Below, piece by piece: positions 1 through 7,975 of a DNA stretch of 64,000 bases. Below the pieces are notes generated by a model. It saw only the letters and a program-made list of their open reading frames with translations. It did no database searches and was not told the origin of the DNA. Location of the stretch: positions 475,185 through 539,184 of the forward strand of contig NZ_BLWF01000002.1 of NCBI RefSeq assembly GCF_013167955.1, given 5' to 3'. Position 1 is the stretch's first letter; the number at the start of each line of letters is the position of its first letter. Made by a program: the position numbers and the translations under genes. This DNA comes from Thermanaeromonas sp. C210 (GTDB taxonomy: Bacteria; Bacillota; DSM-521; Neomoorellales; Neomoorellaceae).

Positions 1-517
1 AGCCGGCCTTTTCCAAAATCTCCGCTCCGTAAAGGCCCACACAGACCGTGTCCGGCCGGGCCATACCTACCTTTACGCCGGGTTTGGCCAGATCTTCTAG
101 GCCCTGAATGCCTTGGGGATTGCCTTTAGGAACGTTGATAGCGGGGACCAGGTAGACCACGATCCTCTCGGTTTCCGGCAGCACTACCCCTTCCTTTTTG
201 GCCAGCTCCATGAAATCCGAGGAACCCGGCAGGTAAATATCCCCCTGCTTGCTCAATTTCATCTGGCTCAGGACCGCGCCCGACCCGCCGAAGGTGAGAG
301 TCACCCTGGTGCCCGTCCTGGCTTCGAACCTGGCCGCGATCTCTTCCAGGGGAGGCTTGCTGGCCGACCCGGCAAACACCCTGATCTCCCGGGCGGTAGC
401 CACCCCTTCCCCTCCCCTTTCCGGGCGGCCGGCGCAGCCGCCCAGCAGGGCGCTCGCCATTGCCATGGCCATTACCACCGCCGCCAGCATCCATAAGAAG
501 TGCCGCCTGCCGCTCAA
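1..517 (-). CDS. modA: Molybdate/tungstate-type ABC transporter substrate-binding lipoprotein (3' end outside window)
   Basis: Periplasmic-binding-type protein of an oxyanion ABC importer, anchored outside the membrane. The reading frame opens at TTG 517, with a GGGGGAGG SD about 6-8 nt upstream. It encodes a hydrophobic signal ending in a lipobox LLGGC near residue 27. The mature part has the ModA/TupA pattern: IRVFAGSASKPPLEEIA, then a GGSGA stretch and QGDIYLPGSSDFM. Downstream ABC genes would lie beyond base 1. The 172 visible codons are intact. Molybdate versus tungstate cannot be told from this part. The gene is preceded by a long structured leader with a terminator, so attenuation is likely. 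Confidence 0.85.
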   Translation of the reverse strand, partial: MSGRRHFLWMLAAVVMAMAMASALLGGCAGRPERGGEGVATAREIRVFAGSASKPPLEEIAARFEARTGTRVTLTFGGSGAVLSQMKLSKQGDIYLPGSSDFMELAKKEGVVLPETERIVVYLVPAINVPKGNPQGIQGLEDLAKPGVKVGMARPDTVCVGLYGAEILEKAG

Positions 518-540
518 GGTTATCCTCCCCCTCAATCTTC

Positions 541-577
541 CTAAAAGATAACCCCGGCTCGCAAAGGATGCCGGGGT
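541..577 (-). terminator. Intrinsic terminator in the leader of the modA-like gene
   Basis: On the minus strand an 8-bp stem (ACCCCGGC at 570-577 with GCCGGGGT at 551-558) and an 11-nt loop are followed by TATCTTTT. It lies between the promoter and the start codon, so it would act as an attenuator. Confidence 0.6.
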
Positions 578-762
578 CTGTTCCGCGTGGTCCAAACCTT
601 TCTCCTTTCCGAGCAAGGGGAGGCATGCCCGTTTCCCGGCATACCCCGTGGGCTATATTTTAGCCCAGGCCGGCTGGCCATAGATCTGACCCTTGCTTAA
701 GGGCTCGTCCTTAGGCTCAACCGGCTCGGAGAAAGATATCAAATTTTGTCGGCTACTTCCAC
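578..762 (-). ncRNA. Structured 5' leader of modA-like gene, possible Moco/Tuco-type riboswitch
   Basis: About 245 nt separate the predicted transcription start (near 762) from the TTG start. The leader holds several GC-rich hairpins, among them one around 614-645 with a GGGAAACG loop flanked by GGGG/CCCC, and it ends in an intrinsic terminator. A molybdenum or tungsten cofactor riboswitch would fit the gene downstream. I could not match the published consensus base by base, so the class assignment is inference. Confidence 0.35.
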
Positions 763-768
763 GTTCTT

Positions 769-797
769 ATCATACCCTATCGTATCCAGCCCGTCAA
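769..797 (-). promoter_or_regulatory. Sigma-A type promoter for the modA-like gene
   Basis: On the minus strand TTGACG (792-797) and TATGAT (769-774) are separated by 17 bp, close to the vegetative consensus. Confidence 0.65.
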
Positions 798-889
798 GGA
801 TGCCCGGTGGTGCGCCCCTAAACTCGTATTTGCAGGTCGCATACCCGGGTACCCGCGTTTTTGCCGGCTCTTGACACGGGACACGGGCT

Positions 890-1174
890 TCATGTCCGGG
901 TGCCTATTTTCGAACCGAACATCTGTCGGCTTCCGGTGGCGGAAACGGCGACTAACAGGCCGTTTAACAAATATAGCGGGATATCTCTGAACGAGAAATT
1001 ACCTGTAGCCAGGTTCGTTATTATAATAAGTGTTAAGGCGACGGTTAGAATTAGGCCGCGCATCGACCATCCCTTTAACCTTCCAATATTCTTGAGAAAC
1101 TCCACCACCAATAAAGTAGCCATAGCGGCTCCGGATAAGGTAGCGAGATCGGCGTAGGTAAATAAGCCCTCCAT
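890..1174 (-). CDS. Small integral membrane protein, unknown function
   Basis: A 94-residue protein with about three hydrophobic segments: LSGAAMATLLVVEFL, then RGLILTVALTLIIITNLA, then the PLYLLNGLLVAVSA stretch. The size and pattern resemble small holin-like or phage-derived membrane proteins, but I recognise no family. I chose ATG 1174 because GGAAGGGGGG lies 6 nt upstream; an in-frame ATG at 1190-1192 has no SD. It stands alone, upstream of the modA-like gene on the same strand. The roughly 215 bp between it and the divergent sigma-factor promoter show nothing recognisable. Confidence 0.6.
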   Translation of the reverse strand: MEGLFTYADLATLSGAAMATLLVVEFLKNIGRLKGWSMRGLILTVALTLIIITNLATGNFSFRDIPLYLLNGLLVAVSATGSRQMFGSKIGTRT

Positions 1175-1389
1175 GGCTTTCCCCCCTTCCATGTAAACTG
1201 AGCCGGCCTCGGGCTCTCGAGTGAAATTCCTAAGGCTCGGTACCTTCTACTCCCTAAAGAGGGAAGAACTGCCCCTTTTAATAACCCAGTCGTCCGGAGG
1301 CCCTTCCTTCCAAACCCGAAACCGGGACGCCAGCCTGTCCCCAATTGATCGACGCACCAGTATGCTTATTATTCCAGATCAGTAACCAA

Positions 1390-1418
1390 TTGCCATATCC
1401 TGACTTCTAGTATATAAT
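1390..1418 (+). promoter_or_regulatory. Sigma-A promoter of the c-di-GMP riboswitch transcript
   Basis: TTGCCA (1390-1395) and a perfect TATAAT (1413-1418) are separated by 17 bp. The expected start is near 1425, about 45 nt before the aptamer. Confidence 0.75.
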
Positions 1419-1469
1419 GGATGCGTAACTACAGAAGAAGGATATATTTGCTCCCCACAACCTAATAGT

Positions 1470-1557
1470 TCGAGTGCCAAAGGCAAACTTACCGAAAGGT
1501 GAGGACGCAAAGCCATAGGGTCTAAAGTACCAACTGGTACTATGACAGCCTGGCTGC
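1470..1557 (+). ncRNA. Cyclic di-GMP-I (GEMM-I) riboswitch aptamer
   Basis: The hallmarks of GEMM-I are present in order: AGGCAAAC (1481-1488), a stem capped by a GAAA tetraloop (about 1488-1502), GGACGCAAAGCC (1502-1513), AGGGTCTAAAG (1517-1527), a second hairpin GTACCAACTGGTAC, and a closing strand GGCTGCC. The ligand-contacting base equivalent to G20 of the Vc2 aptamer is G (1482), predicting c-di-GMP rather than cyclic AMP-GMP specificity. It sits between a strong promoter and an intrinsic terminator, ahead of a sigma-factor-like gene. Confidence 0.93.
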
Positions 1558-1576
1558 CACTTGAAGCCCATTAAAC

Positions 1577-1605
1577 CTGCCCTCATCTTTGGGGCAGACT
1601 TTTTT
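1577..1605 (+). terminator. Expression-platform terminator of the c-di-GMP riboswitch
   Basis: CTGCCC (1577-1582) pairs with GGGCAG (1592-1597) and is followed by AC and six T residues. It ends 24 bp before the start codon, so the switch probably acts on transcription elongation. Confidence 0.8.
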
Positions 1606-1629
1606 GTCTTCTGGGGAGGGCAAAACTTC

Positions 1630-1893
1630 ATGTCGAGAAAGGTTAAACTACGGGAGTTAATTATGAAGGCCCAAGCTGGTGACCAAGAAGCCCTCGCCGA
1701 GCTGATTCAGCGCTTTAGCCCGGTAATTAAGAAATACAGCCGCCGCCTAGGTTATGATTATGAGGAAGCACGCTCTGACTTGGTAGCCTGGATAGTAGAC
1801 GCCGTTCGCCGATACAAGCCCAAAACCCCGTGGGGAAGGAGCGAACTAGAGCAATACTTTTCAGAAAAGAATAATCGCGGAAAATCATCTTGA
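1630..1893 (+). CDS. TcdR-like sigma factor, N-terminal (region 2-type) part
   Basis: An 87-residue protein with the helix-turn-helix-16/sigma-region-2 pattern seen at the N-terminus of clostridial TcdR/BotR/UviA-type alternative sigma factors: LRELIMKAQAGDQEALAELI, then FSPVIKKYSRRLGYDYEEA, then SDLVAWIVDAVRRY. ATG 1630 has GGGGAGGG 9-10 nt upstream. A TGA at 1891 ends it shortly after the region, before any region 4. The rest of such a sigma factor is found downstream in the same frame, beyond a second stop. It is controlled by the c-di-GMP riboswitch. It may be half of a two-polypeptide sigma factor or the front of a broken gene. Confidence 0.75.
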   Translation: MSRKVKLRELIMKAQAGDQEALAELIQRFSPVIKKYSRRLGYDYEEARSDLVAWIVDAVRRYKPKTPWGRSELEQYFSEKNNRGKSS

Positions 1894-2031
1894 CAGTTGG
1901 GTATGGGGGGTATTAACAGCCTCTTCTCCTTCTCTTTAATTATTGTAACGAGATATGTAGGTTAAAAGGAGGCGCAGAACTATGTCCCCCTAAGCCTGAA
2001 TCCGGCCAAACTCGACTTTGAAGATGCTCAA

Positions 2032-2427
2032 GTGGCAGCCTGGCTCTTAACCGGTCTATGCCACGAGGCCACCAGGCTGGCAAGAAAGCAGAAATACTTA
2101 AGAAAGCACGAGCTGCTAATCCTTAATAAACCTGTGAATCAAGAATCCGAAGAAGAGGAAAGGGAAATGGTTGACGCCCTTGCTTCTCCTGCCGACACCC
2201 TGGCCGAAGTAGAGGACACTCTGTTCCTCGAAGAAGCCCTTTCGGTGCTTACACCCCAACAGCAGAGAGTTATTATCGCTACCGTCTTAAACGGAGCCAC
2301 GGAATATGAAGTGGCCAAAAAACTAGGGATTTCCCAACCGGCAGTGCACCGGATTAAAGTACGCGCCTTGAACAGGCTTAGGAAGCATTTGGTCCCCGAC
2401 GGACCCGACCAGCCAGTAGGCACTTGA
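2032..2427 (+). CDS. TcdR-like sigma factor, C-terminal (region 4) part
   Basis: The segment contains a sigma region 4: FLEEALSVLTPQQQRVI, then ATEYEVAKKLGISQPAVHRIKVRALNRLRKHL with a clear helix-turn-helix. The N-terminal part (ATRLARKQKYLRK) corresponds to the linker after region 2 in TcdR-type proteins. The frame is open back to 1966. The GTG at 2032 has no good SD, while AAAAGGAGGCG at 1964-1974 is ideally placed for ATG 1982, which hits TAA after three codons. A -1 slip or one extra C in the C5 run at 1986-1990 would join ATG 1982 to this frame. It shares its frame with the upstream part, with TGA 1891 and TAA 1963 between. Confidence 0.7.
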   Translation: MAAWLLTGLCHEATRLARKQKYLRKHELLILNKPVNQESEEEEREMVDALASPADTLAEVEDTLFLEEALSVLTPQQQRVIIATVLNGATEYEVAKKLGISQPAVHRIKVRALNRLRKHLVPDGPDQPVGT

Positions 2428-2719
2428 GACACGCAGCTCTTCGAGAGCCAAAGGTTACAGGGTCGTAGCCCCCCAGATAAATGCAGGCACACCATAATGG
2501 CTCTGTATATTTCTCCATATCCTATGCAACTATTCTCATATTTTTGTCTCCTGGCTAATTCTTCACGCATTTTTATACATTTTGTTCTCCTGTAGCCCTC
2601 CAATCATGCGGCGCGCTACGGCGTTGGCCAAAGGCATTCCGGATAGGCTAAGCTAGCCGGAAGTTGTCGCTCAAGGCGCCATACGGCCACGGCCGTTGTA
2701 AACCAGCTCTCTGCTCGGC

Positions 2720-3151
2720 CTAATTCAACATCAGGCGCGCTCCGGCCGCCAATAGAACCAGGCCCAGGGCCTTCCACCAGGTAAAGGGGATTTTGTTGAG
2801 GCCGAAGAGCCCCAGGTGGTCGATGATCAGGGCCATGGTTACCTGTCCCACAATGATGGCGGTGGTGGCCAGGGCCGCTCCGGCCCGGGATATGCTGGCC
2901 ATTACGCCGTAGGTGATGAGCACCCCGATAAGACCCCCGAGGAGCAAATACCAGGGGGTCTGGGTAATTTTACCTAAACTGCCGGGGCTAAGGGGCCAAA
3001 GAAGTAAAAGGGCAGTCGCTATGGTAGCCGTAAGGTGGACCACGAGGGTGGCCTGGAGGAGGCCGGTAATTTTGGCCAGGGCTGCATTTAGGGAACCTTG
3101 AACGGCCATGGCCACCCCGGCCACGAGGGCAATGATCAGGGCGAGGAACAT
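2720..3151 (-). CDS. DMT-superfamily transporter, YdcZ/DUF606 type
   Basis: A 143-residue membrane protein with about five transmembrane helices. The start MFLALIIALVAGVAMAVQG, followed by NAAL, is typical of the YdcZ (DUF606) branch of drug/metabolite transporters. Some members work as pairs; no second copy is adjacent. The substrate is unknown. ATG 3151 has AGGAG 8 nt upstream, better than an in-frame ATG 21 bp earlier. It is divergent from the L,D-transpeptidase gene. The 292 bp between it and the sigma-factor gene hold nothing I recognise. Confidence 0.8.
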   Translation of the reverse strand: MFLALIIALVAGVAMAVQGSLNAALAKITGLLQATLVVHLTATIATALLLLWPLSPGSLGKITQTPWYLLLGGLIGVLITYGVMASISRAGAALATTAIIVGQVTMALIIDHLGLFGLNKIPFTWWKALGLVLLAAGARLMLN

Positions 3152-3385
3152 GTTATTGCTCCTTTGCCACAAAGAATCGGCTTTGAGGCTATATAACCCT
3201 TTCTTAGTATACCCCGCCCGGCGTCAACCTTGCGCCATGGGCCACCAGGGCAGGCGGCCTTTTACGGGAAGGGCAAGTTGCGGACCATATACATGGAAAA
3301 GGGCTATCTGCGGGAAAAATATGAGTCAGGACCTTGGGGCCAAAGCCCCCAGCAGGCAGGAGTAAGTTACGAGTGGCATAATCCC

Positions 3386-4351
3386 ATGGGAAGGAGAAGC
3401 AAGGTGCAGGTCTTACCCCTTTTCACCGCTCTTCTCTTAGCCCTTACCCTTTCTTACCCCGGGGCTGTACAGGCCCATTCCCCGTGCGGCTGTGAAGGCG
3501 AAAACCGCACCCTCATGTTGACCGACCCGCCCCTTAAGGGGCAGGATGTAGCCGAACTCCAGTATGTACTGTCCCGGATGGGCTTTTACTTTGGACCGCC
3601 CACCGGCGTCTACGACCGTATCACCCAGCGGGCGGTGATCAATCTCCAGCGGGCCCACGGCCTCCTCCCTTCCGGAGAGGTGGACACTGCAACTTACCAG
3701 GCCTTAAGTAACAGGGTCCAACCTGTAGCCCGGGAAGCCGGGGAAGGCCCCCCGCCGGGCAGCAAGATCCAGATCCTGGTGGACACCGACCAATTGTACC
3801 TTTATCTCCTGGTAGACGGCCGGGTATTCCGCCAGTATCCCGTGGCCATAGGCAAGTATACTTCGCCCTCGCCGGTGGGGGAGTGGAAGATTGTGGATAA
3901 GTCTTACGAGAGCGGGGGTCCCTTCGGCACCCGCTGGATGGGCCTTAACGTGCCGTGGGGGAACTACGGCATCCACGGTACTAATCGCCCCTGGTCCGTA
4001 GGCTGGCCCGCTTCCGCCGGCTGCTTCCGCATGCTAAACGAACATGTAGAAGAAATCTTCCCCTGGATATCCGTAGGAACCCCGGTCATAGTAAAGGGCC
4101 CCCTGGTACCGCCCACGGGGCCCTTAAAACCGGGAACCATATCGCCAGAAGTGGTGACTTTACAGGCCAGGCTGCGGGAAAAGGGGTTTTACCTCTTCGG
4201 TCCGACGGACGGCGACTACGGCCCCATGACCGTCCTGGCCGTAAAGGCCTTTCAAATAATGGAGGGTATAAAACCCACCGGCATAGCCGACCGCCAGACC
4301 CTGCAGGCTCTGGGGTTTGAGGTAGCCCCGGAAGCCGTTGCCTCGCCCTGA
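3386..4351 (+). CDS. Secreted L,D-transpeptidase with two peptidoglycan-binding domains
   Basis: Cell-wall cross-linking enzyme of the YkuD family. Order: signal peptide ending near VQA (residue 30), PG_binding_1 repeat (about 45-110), YkuD catalytic domain (about 125-255), and a second PG_binding_1 repeat (about 265-315). The catalytic motif is visible as YGIHGTNRP, then SAGCFRM with the nucleophilic Cys. The flanking repeats suggest anchoring to glycan while acting on stem peptides, possibly in the spore wall. ATG 3386 gives a positively charged n-region. GTG 3404 has the better SD (AAGGAG 7 nt upstream) and is a real alternative. An upstream extension to 3230 lacks support. Confidence 0.9.
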   Translation: MGRRSKVQVLPLFTALLLALTLSYPGAVQAHSPCGCEGENRTLMLTDPPLKGQDVAELQYVLSRMGFYFGPPTGVYDRITQRAVINLQRAHGLLPSGEVDTATYQALSNRVQPVAREAGEGPPPGSKIQILVDTDQLYLYLLVDGRVFRQYPVAIGKYTSPSPVGEWKIVDKSYESGGPFGTRWMGLNVPWGNYGIHGTNRPWSVGWPASAGCFRMLNEHVEEIFPWISVGTPVIVKGPLVPPTGPLKPGTISPEVVTLQARLREKGFYLFGPTDGDYGPMTVLAVKAFQIMEGIKPTGIADRQTLQALGFEVAPEAVASP

Positions 4352-4397
4352 CCCCGATCCTGGGGGCCTCGGTCCGGAGCAACCAGGCCCAGTTCTC

Positions 4398-4427
4398 GGC
4401 GCGCCCGCCCCTGCGGCCGGGCGCGCC
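4398..4427. repeat. Perfect 10-bp inverted repeat between convergent genes
   Basis: GGCGCGCCCG (4398-4407) and CGGGCGCGCC (4418-4427) flank a 10-nt loop. There is no T-run on either strand. It lies between the convergent L,D-transpeptidase and adenine deaminase genes and may protect 3' ends or terminate weakly. Confidence 0.5.
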
Positions 4428-4465
4428 CAAGCTCCAGGACCCCAATAGAAGAAGCTAACAGCGCC

Positions 4466-6247
4466 CTATTCCGCTATTACCGGCACCAACTCAAAGCGCA
4501 GAACGTCGACGAGTCCGCGGTTGGTGAGGCGCAGCTCCGGGATGACCGGCAGGGCCACAAAGGCCATGGTCATAAAGGGAGAGGTCATCTGACACCCCAG
4601 TTCCCGCGAGGCTTTAAGCACTTCCTCCACCTGTCCGGCGACCGTCTCTACCGGCTGGTCGGACATGAGCCCCGCAATGGGTAAGGGAAGCAGCGCCAGA
4701 ATCCGGCCGTCCCTTACTACGGCCATACCGCCACCGCACCGGGCCAGGGTGTTGCCTGCCAGGGCCATATCGGCCTCGTCGGTGCCCACGATAATCAGGT
4801 TGTGGCTGTCATGGGCTACCGTCGAGGCCAGGGCCCCTGCCTTAAAGCCAAAACCCTTTACCAGGGCGAGGCCCCTGGTTCCCGTGCCGCGGTGGCGTTC
4901 CACCACCGCCACTTTGGCAATGTCGCGCTCCGGAGAGGCCTTCACCTGCCCGTCCTCTACCTCTAACTCTTCGATAACGTGCCTGGTGAGGATGCTTCCC
5001 TCCAGTACCTGGATTATGCGGACCCGTACCGAACTCCTGCCGGGAGGAGCGGGGATGGTAAAGTGGTCCGCCGTCAGGGCTTCCTTCAGGTGTACCGAAT
5101 TCCTGACCTCGTCCGGGTAAGTAGGCTCCGGGAGTTCGACTAAAAGCCGGCCCCCCTCCGCCACTTCCCGGCCCGCAACCATGACCTTTTCTACCTTAAC
5201 GGCCGCCAGGTCGGAAAGGAAGACGATGTCCGCCCATCTCCCCGGAGCGATACTGCCCAGGTCTTGGGCCAGCCCGAAACACTCGGCGGTATTGAGGGTT
5301 ACGGCCTGGATGGCCACCAGGGGATTGAGACCCTCGCTGATGGCTCGGCGGAGAACATGGTCCATGTGGCCCTGGGAAAGGAGGGTTTCAGGATGGGTAT
5401 CGTCGGTTACCAGGACCGCTCGCCGGGGGTCTACGCAGTTCTCCGTCAGGCTCTTAACGGTCTCCCGCACATCCCTGGCGGCCGAACCCTCCCGCATCAT
5501 GGCGTACATGCCCAGCCGGAGGCGGGCCAGGGCATCGATAGCCCTGGTAGACTCATGGCAGCAGCATATACCGGCCGCCGCATAGGCGGGCAATCCCTTT
5601 TCGGTCTCCAGGAGGGCATAGTGGCCGGTAACCGGCTTGCCCGCCTCCAGGGTGGCCCTGATTTCCCCGTGTACCTTCTCGTCTCCGTTAAGCACGCCGG
5701 GGAAATTCATCATCTCTCCCAGCCCCACTATGTTTTCCCACTGCATGGCCTGGGCCACCTCTTCGGGGCCAAAGGCGGCCCCCGCATCCTCCAGGCCGGG
5801 CGCGGCCGGCACGCAGGAGGGCATGGTGGCATAAACCCTCAAGGGGAGATTCCGGCCTTCTTCCACCATCAGTCTTACACCCTCCAGGCCCAGGACATTG
5901 GCGATTTCGTGGGGATCCATAAAAATAGCGGTAGTGCCCCGGGGAAGGACCGCCCGGGCAAACTGGGTTACGCTTACCATGCTGCTCTCCACGTGCAGGT
6001 GGCCGTCCAGAAAGCCCGGTGCCAGATAAAAACCCGTGGCGTCCACTACCCGGGTCTGGGGCCCGATGCAGTGGTCCACATCCCCTACCGTAGCGATGCG
6101 CCCGTTCTTGACGGCGATATCCCACGACAGTATCTCCCGCGTGAATACGTTGATGACTTTCCCGCCGCGGATGACTACATCGGCAGGTATCCGGCCGGTG
6201 GCCGTAGCCACCAGTTCCTGGGTCATGGCCGAAAGGGGGCTAGACAC
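4466..6247 (-). CDS. adeC: Adenine deaminase
   Basis: Deaminates adenine to hypoxanthine in purine salvage. It is a metal-dependent amidohydrolase, and the length (593 aa) fits AdeC. Visible features: start of the metal site DGHLHVESSMVSV, MDPHEIANVLG, the GHYALLE region, a DDTHPE motif, and the C-terminal AdeC domain ending NRGLVDVLRFELVPV. GTG 6247 is spaced 9 nt from GGAAGGAG, while a TTG at 6271 is upstream of that SD. It is divergent from a guanine-riboswitch-controlled purine permease, which makes a compact purine-salvage locus. Confidence 0.93.
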   Translation of the reverse strand: MSSPLSAMTQELVATATGRIPADVVIRGGKVINVFTREILSWDIAVKNGRIATVGDVDHCIGPQTRVVDATGFYLAPGFLDGHLHVESSMVSVTQFARAVLPRGTTAIFMDPHEIANVLGLEGVRLMVEEGRNLPLRVYATMPSCVPAAPGLEDAGAAFGPEEVAQAMQWENIVGLGEMMNFPGVLNGDEKVHGEIRATLEAGKPVTGHYALLETEKGLPAYAAAGICCCHESTRAIDALARLRLGMYAMMREGSAARDVRETVKSLTENCVDPRRAVLVTDDTHPETLLSQGHMDHVLRRAISEGLNPLVAIQAVTLNTAECFGLAQDLGSIAPGRWADIVFLSDLAAVKVEKVMVAGREVAEGGRLLVELPEPTYPDEVRNSVHLKEALTADHFTIPAPPGRSSVRVRIIQVLEGSILTRHVIEELEVEDGQVKASPERDIAKVAVVERHRGTGTRGLALVKGFGFKAGALASTVAHDSHNLIIVGTDEADMALAGNTLARCGGGMAVVRDGRILALLPLPIAGLMSDQPVETVAGQVEEVLKASRELGCQMTSPFMTMAFVALPVIPELRLTNRGLVDVLRFELVPVIAE

Positions 6248-6453
6248 CGTATCCATCTCCTTCCGGGGCAATTTTGGTACTATTGTGTCCTATTAATTTA
6301 AGCTTAATGTACAGGCCCAAGCAGTGTCAATGTGATTGTAGGCCGCTGCGCAAATTTAATTTTGTTTTAATTCCCCGGCAGGAATTTCTCTAAAAACAGC
6401 AAATAAATATAAATAATATAAGGTGTAATCTCATATTTGCCGAGTGCGCCTGT

Positions 6454-6522
6454 CTTCGTATATCCCCAGTAATAGGGTCTGGGGGTTTCTACCAGGCAAC
6501 CGTAAATTGCCCGGCTACGAAG
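6454..6522 (+). ncRNA. Guanine-type purine riboswitch
   Basis: P1 is CTTCGTA (6454-6460) with TACGAAG (6516-6522). Between them are the conserved core elements TATCC, GGGTTTCTACC and CCGTAAA. The specificity base immediately before the 3' P1 strand is C (CCGGCTACG), which pairs with guanine or hypoxanthine rather than adenine. It precedes the NCS2 permease. Confidence 0.95.
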
Positions 6523-6561
6523 GCGGCCCTGAGGGTCCGCCGGTGAGCCGGGTTAATTTTT
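6522..6561 (+). terminator. Candidate expression-platform terminator of the guanine riboswitch
   Basis: GGCGGCCC pairs with GGGTCCGCC (one bulge), followed by a CCGG-TGAG-CCGG hairpin and TTAATTTTT. It overlaps the 3' strand of P1 at its first base, consistent with a ligand-stabilised OFF switch. Confidence 0.5.
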
Positions 6562-6658
6562 GAGGCCGTACCGAAGGGGGTGATAGGTTAGACGGGAGCT
6601 GGTCGATAAAGTTTGCAGCCCGAAATCGCACATACTAACGTAAAAGGAGGGGTCAAAC

Positions 6659-7975
6659 ATGTCCGTACAGGAAGGCTTCCTGGAGAGGGTGTTCAAGTTA
6701 AAGGAAAATAACACCACCGTCCGTACCGAGGTGCTGGCCGGCTTTACTACTTTCATGACCATGGCCTACATCATTTTTGTTAACCCCACTATCCTCAGCA
6801 CCACGGGTATGGACTTTAACGCCGTCCTAGTGGCCACCATCCTGGCCAGCGTCATCGGCACCCTGCTCATGGCCTTCTTGGCCAATTACCCCATTGCCGT
6901 GGCTCCGGGCATGGGACTCAATGCTTTCTTTGCTTTTACCATCGTCAAGCAGATGGGGTACCCGTGGGAGGCAGCGTTGGCCGCAGTTTTCATGAGCGGT
7001 ATCATTTTCATAATCCTGACCCTGACTAAAGCGCGGGAGGCCATCGTCAACTCCATTCCCCTTTCCCTGAAGCTGGCCATCAGCGCAGGCATCGGCCTGT
7101 TCATCGCCCTCATAGGGTTGCAAAGCGCAGGCATTGTGGTATCCAATCCCGACACCCTAGTGCAGCTGGGGAACCTCCGCGATCCATCGGTGCTCCTGGC
7201 CGTTATCGGCCTCATCATTACCGCCGCCCTGGTGGGGCTCCGCGTCAAGGGTGCCCTCTTGTTGGGCATTATCATCACCACCCTGCTGGGTATACCCCTG
7301 GGCGTCACCAAACTGGAGGGCTTAAAAATCGTCAGCTTGCCGCCCAGCTTGGCTCCCACCTTCGGCGCCTTCCGGCTCGGGTTAGGCGATCTCTTGGCCG
7401 CGGGAATTATTCCCGTGATCTTTACTCTGACCTTTGTGGACCTCTTTGATACCCTGGGCACGCTGATCGGGGTAAGCAGCAAGGCGGGTTTCCTGGACGA
7501 AAAGGGCCACCTGCCGCGTGCCGGCCAGGCCTTGATGTCCGACGCCATTGCCACCACTTGCGGGGCTATTCTGGGCACCAGCACGTGCGTGGCCTACATT
7601 GAAAGCGCCTCGGGCGTGGCCGAAGGCGGCCGCACGGGGCTGACGGCCCTGGTTGTGGGCCTGCTCTTCCTGGCCTCCCTGTTCTTCTCTCCCCTGGTAG
7701 GCATCGTCCCCGCGGTGGCCACGGCGCCCGTCCTCGTCATCGTGGGCATTTTCATGATGGAACCCATCATGAAAATCGATTTCAGCAACTTCCTCGAAGC
7801 CGCCCCGGCCTTCCTGACCATCACCATCATGCCCTTCACCTACGATATAGCCGAGGGTATCGTTTGGGGCGTGCTGGCCTACGTGTTCCTTAACCTGATC
7901 ACCGGCAATGCTAAGAAGATCAGCCTTACCATGTGGATACTGGCCGTGCTGTTTGTAATCCGCTTCTTCATGTAG
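6659..7975 (+). CDS. pbuG: NCS2 family guanine/hypoxanthine permease
   Basis: Inner-membrane purine importer, 438 aa, about 12-14 helices. The N-terminus (VRTEVLAGFTTFMTMAYIIFVNP) and APGMGLNAFFAF are characteristic of the AzgA/PbuG branch, and TLTFVDLFDTLGTLIG is the conserved substrate-binding helix region. ATG 6659 has AAAAGGAGGGG 8 nt upstream. Control by a guanine riboswitch agrees with a guanine/hypoxanthine substrate. Its last 8 bp overlap tail-to-tail with the convergent lpdD gene. Confidence 0.93.
   Translation: MSVQEGFLERVFKLKENNTTVRTEVLAGFTTFMTMAYIIFVNPTILSTTGMDFNAVLVATILASVIGTLLMAFLANYPIAVAPGMGLNAFFAFTIVKQMGYPWEAALAAVFMSGIIFIILTLTKAREAIVNSIPLSLKLAISAGIGLFIALIGLQSAGIVVSNPDTLVQLGNLRDPSVLLAVIGLIITAALVGLRVKGALLLGIIITTLLGIPLGVTKLEGLKIVSLPPSLAPTFGAFRLGLGDLLAAGIIPVIFTLTFVDLFDTLGTLIGVSSKAGFLDEKGHLPRAGQALMSDAIATTCGAILGTSTCVAYIESASGVAEGGRTGLTALVVGLLFLASLFFSPLVGIVPAVATAPVLVIVGIFMMEPIMKIDFSNFLEAAPAFLTITIMPFTYDIAEGIVWGVLAYVFLNLITGNAKKISLTMWILAVLFVIRFFM

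Noticed and set aside
2440-2480. A second GEMM-like motif after the sigma-factor gene (GCCAAAGGTTACAGGGTC)
   Set aside because: Only a short resemblance to the GCAAAGCC-AGGGTC part; the GAAA-capped stem and GGCAAAC are missing.
5264-6301. 345-codon plus-strand ORF opposite adenine deaminase
   Set aside because: Antisense shadow; His/Gly-rich translation with no domain.
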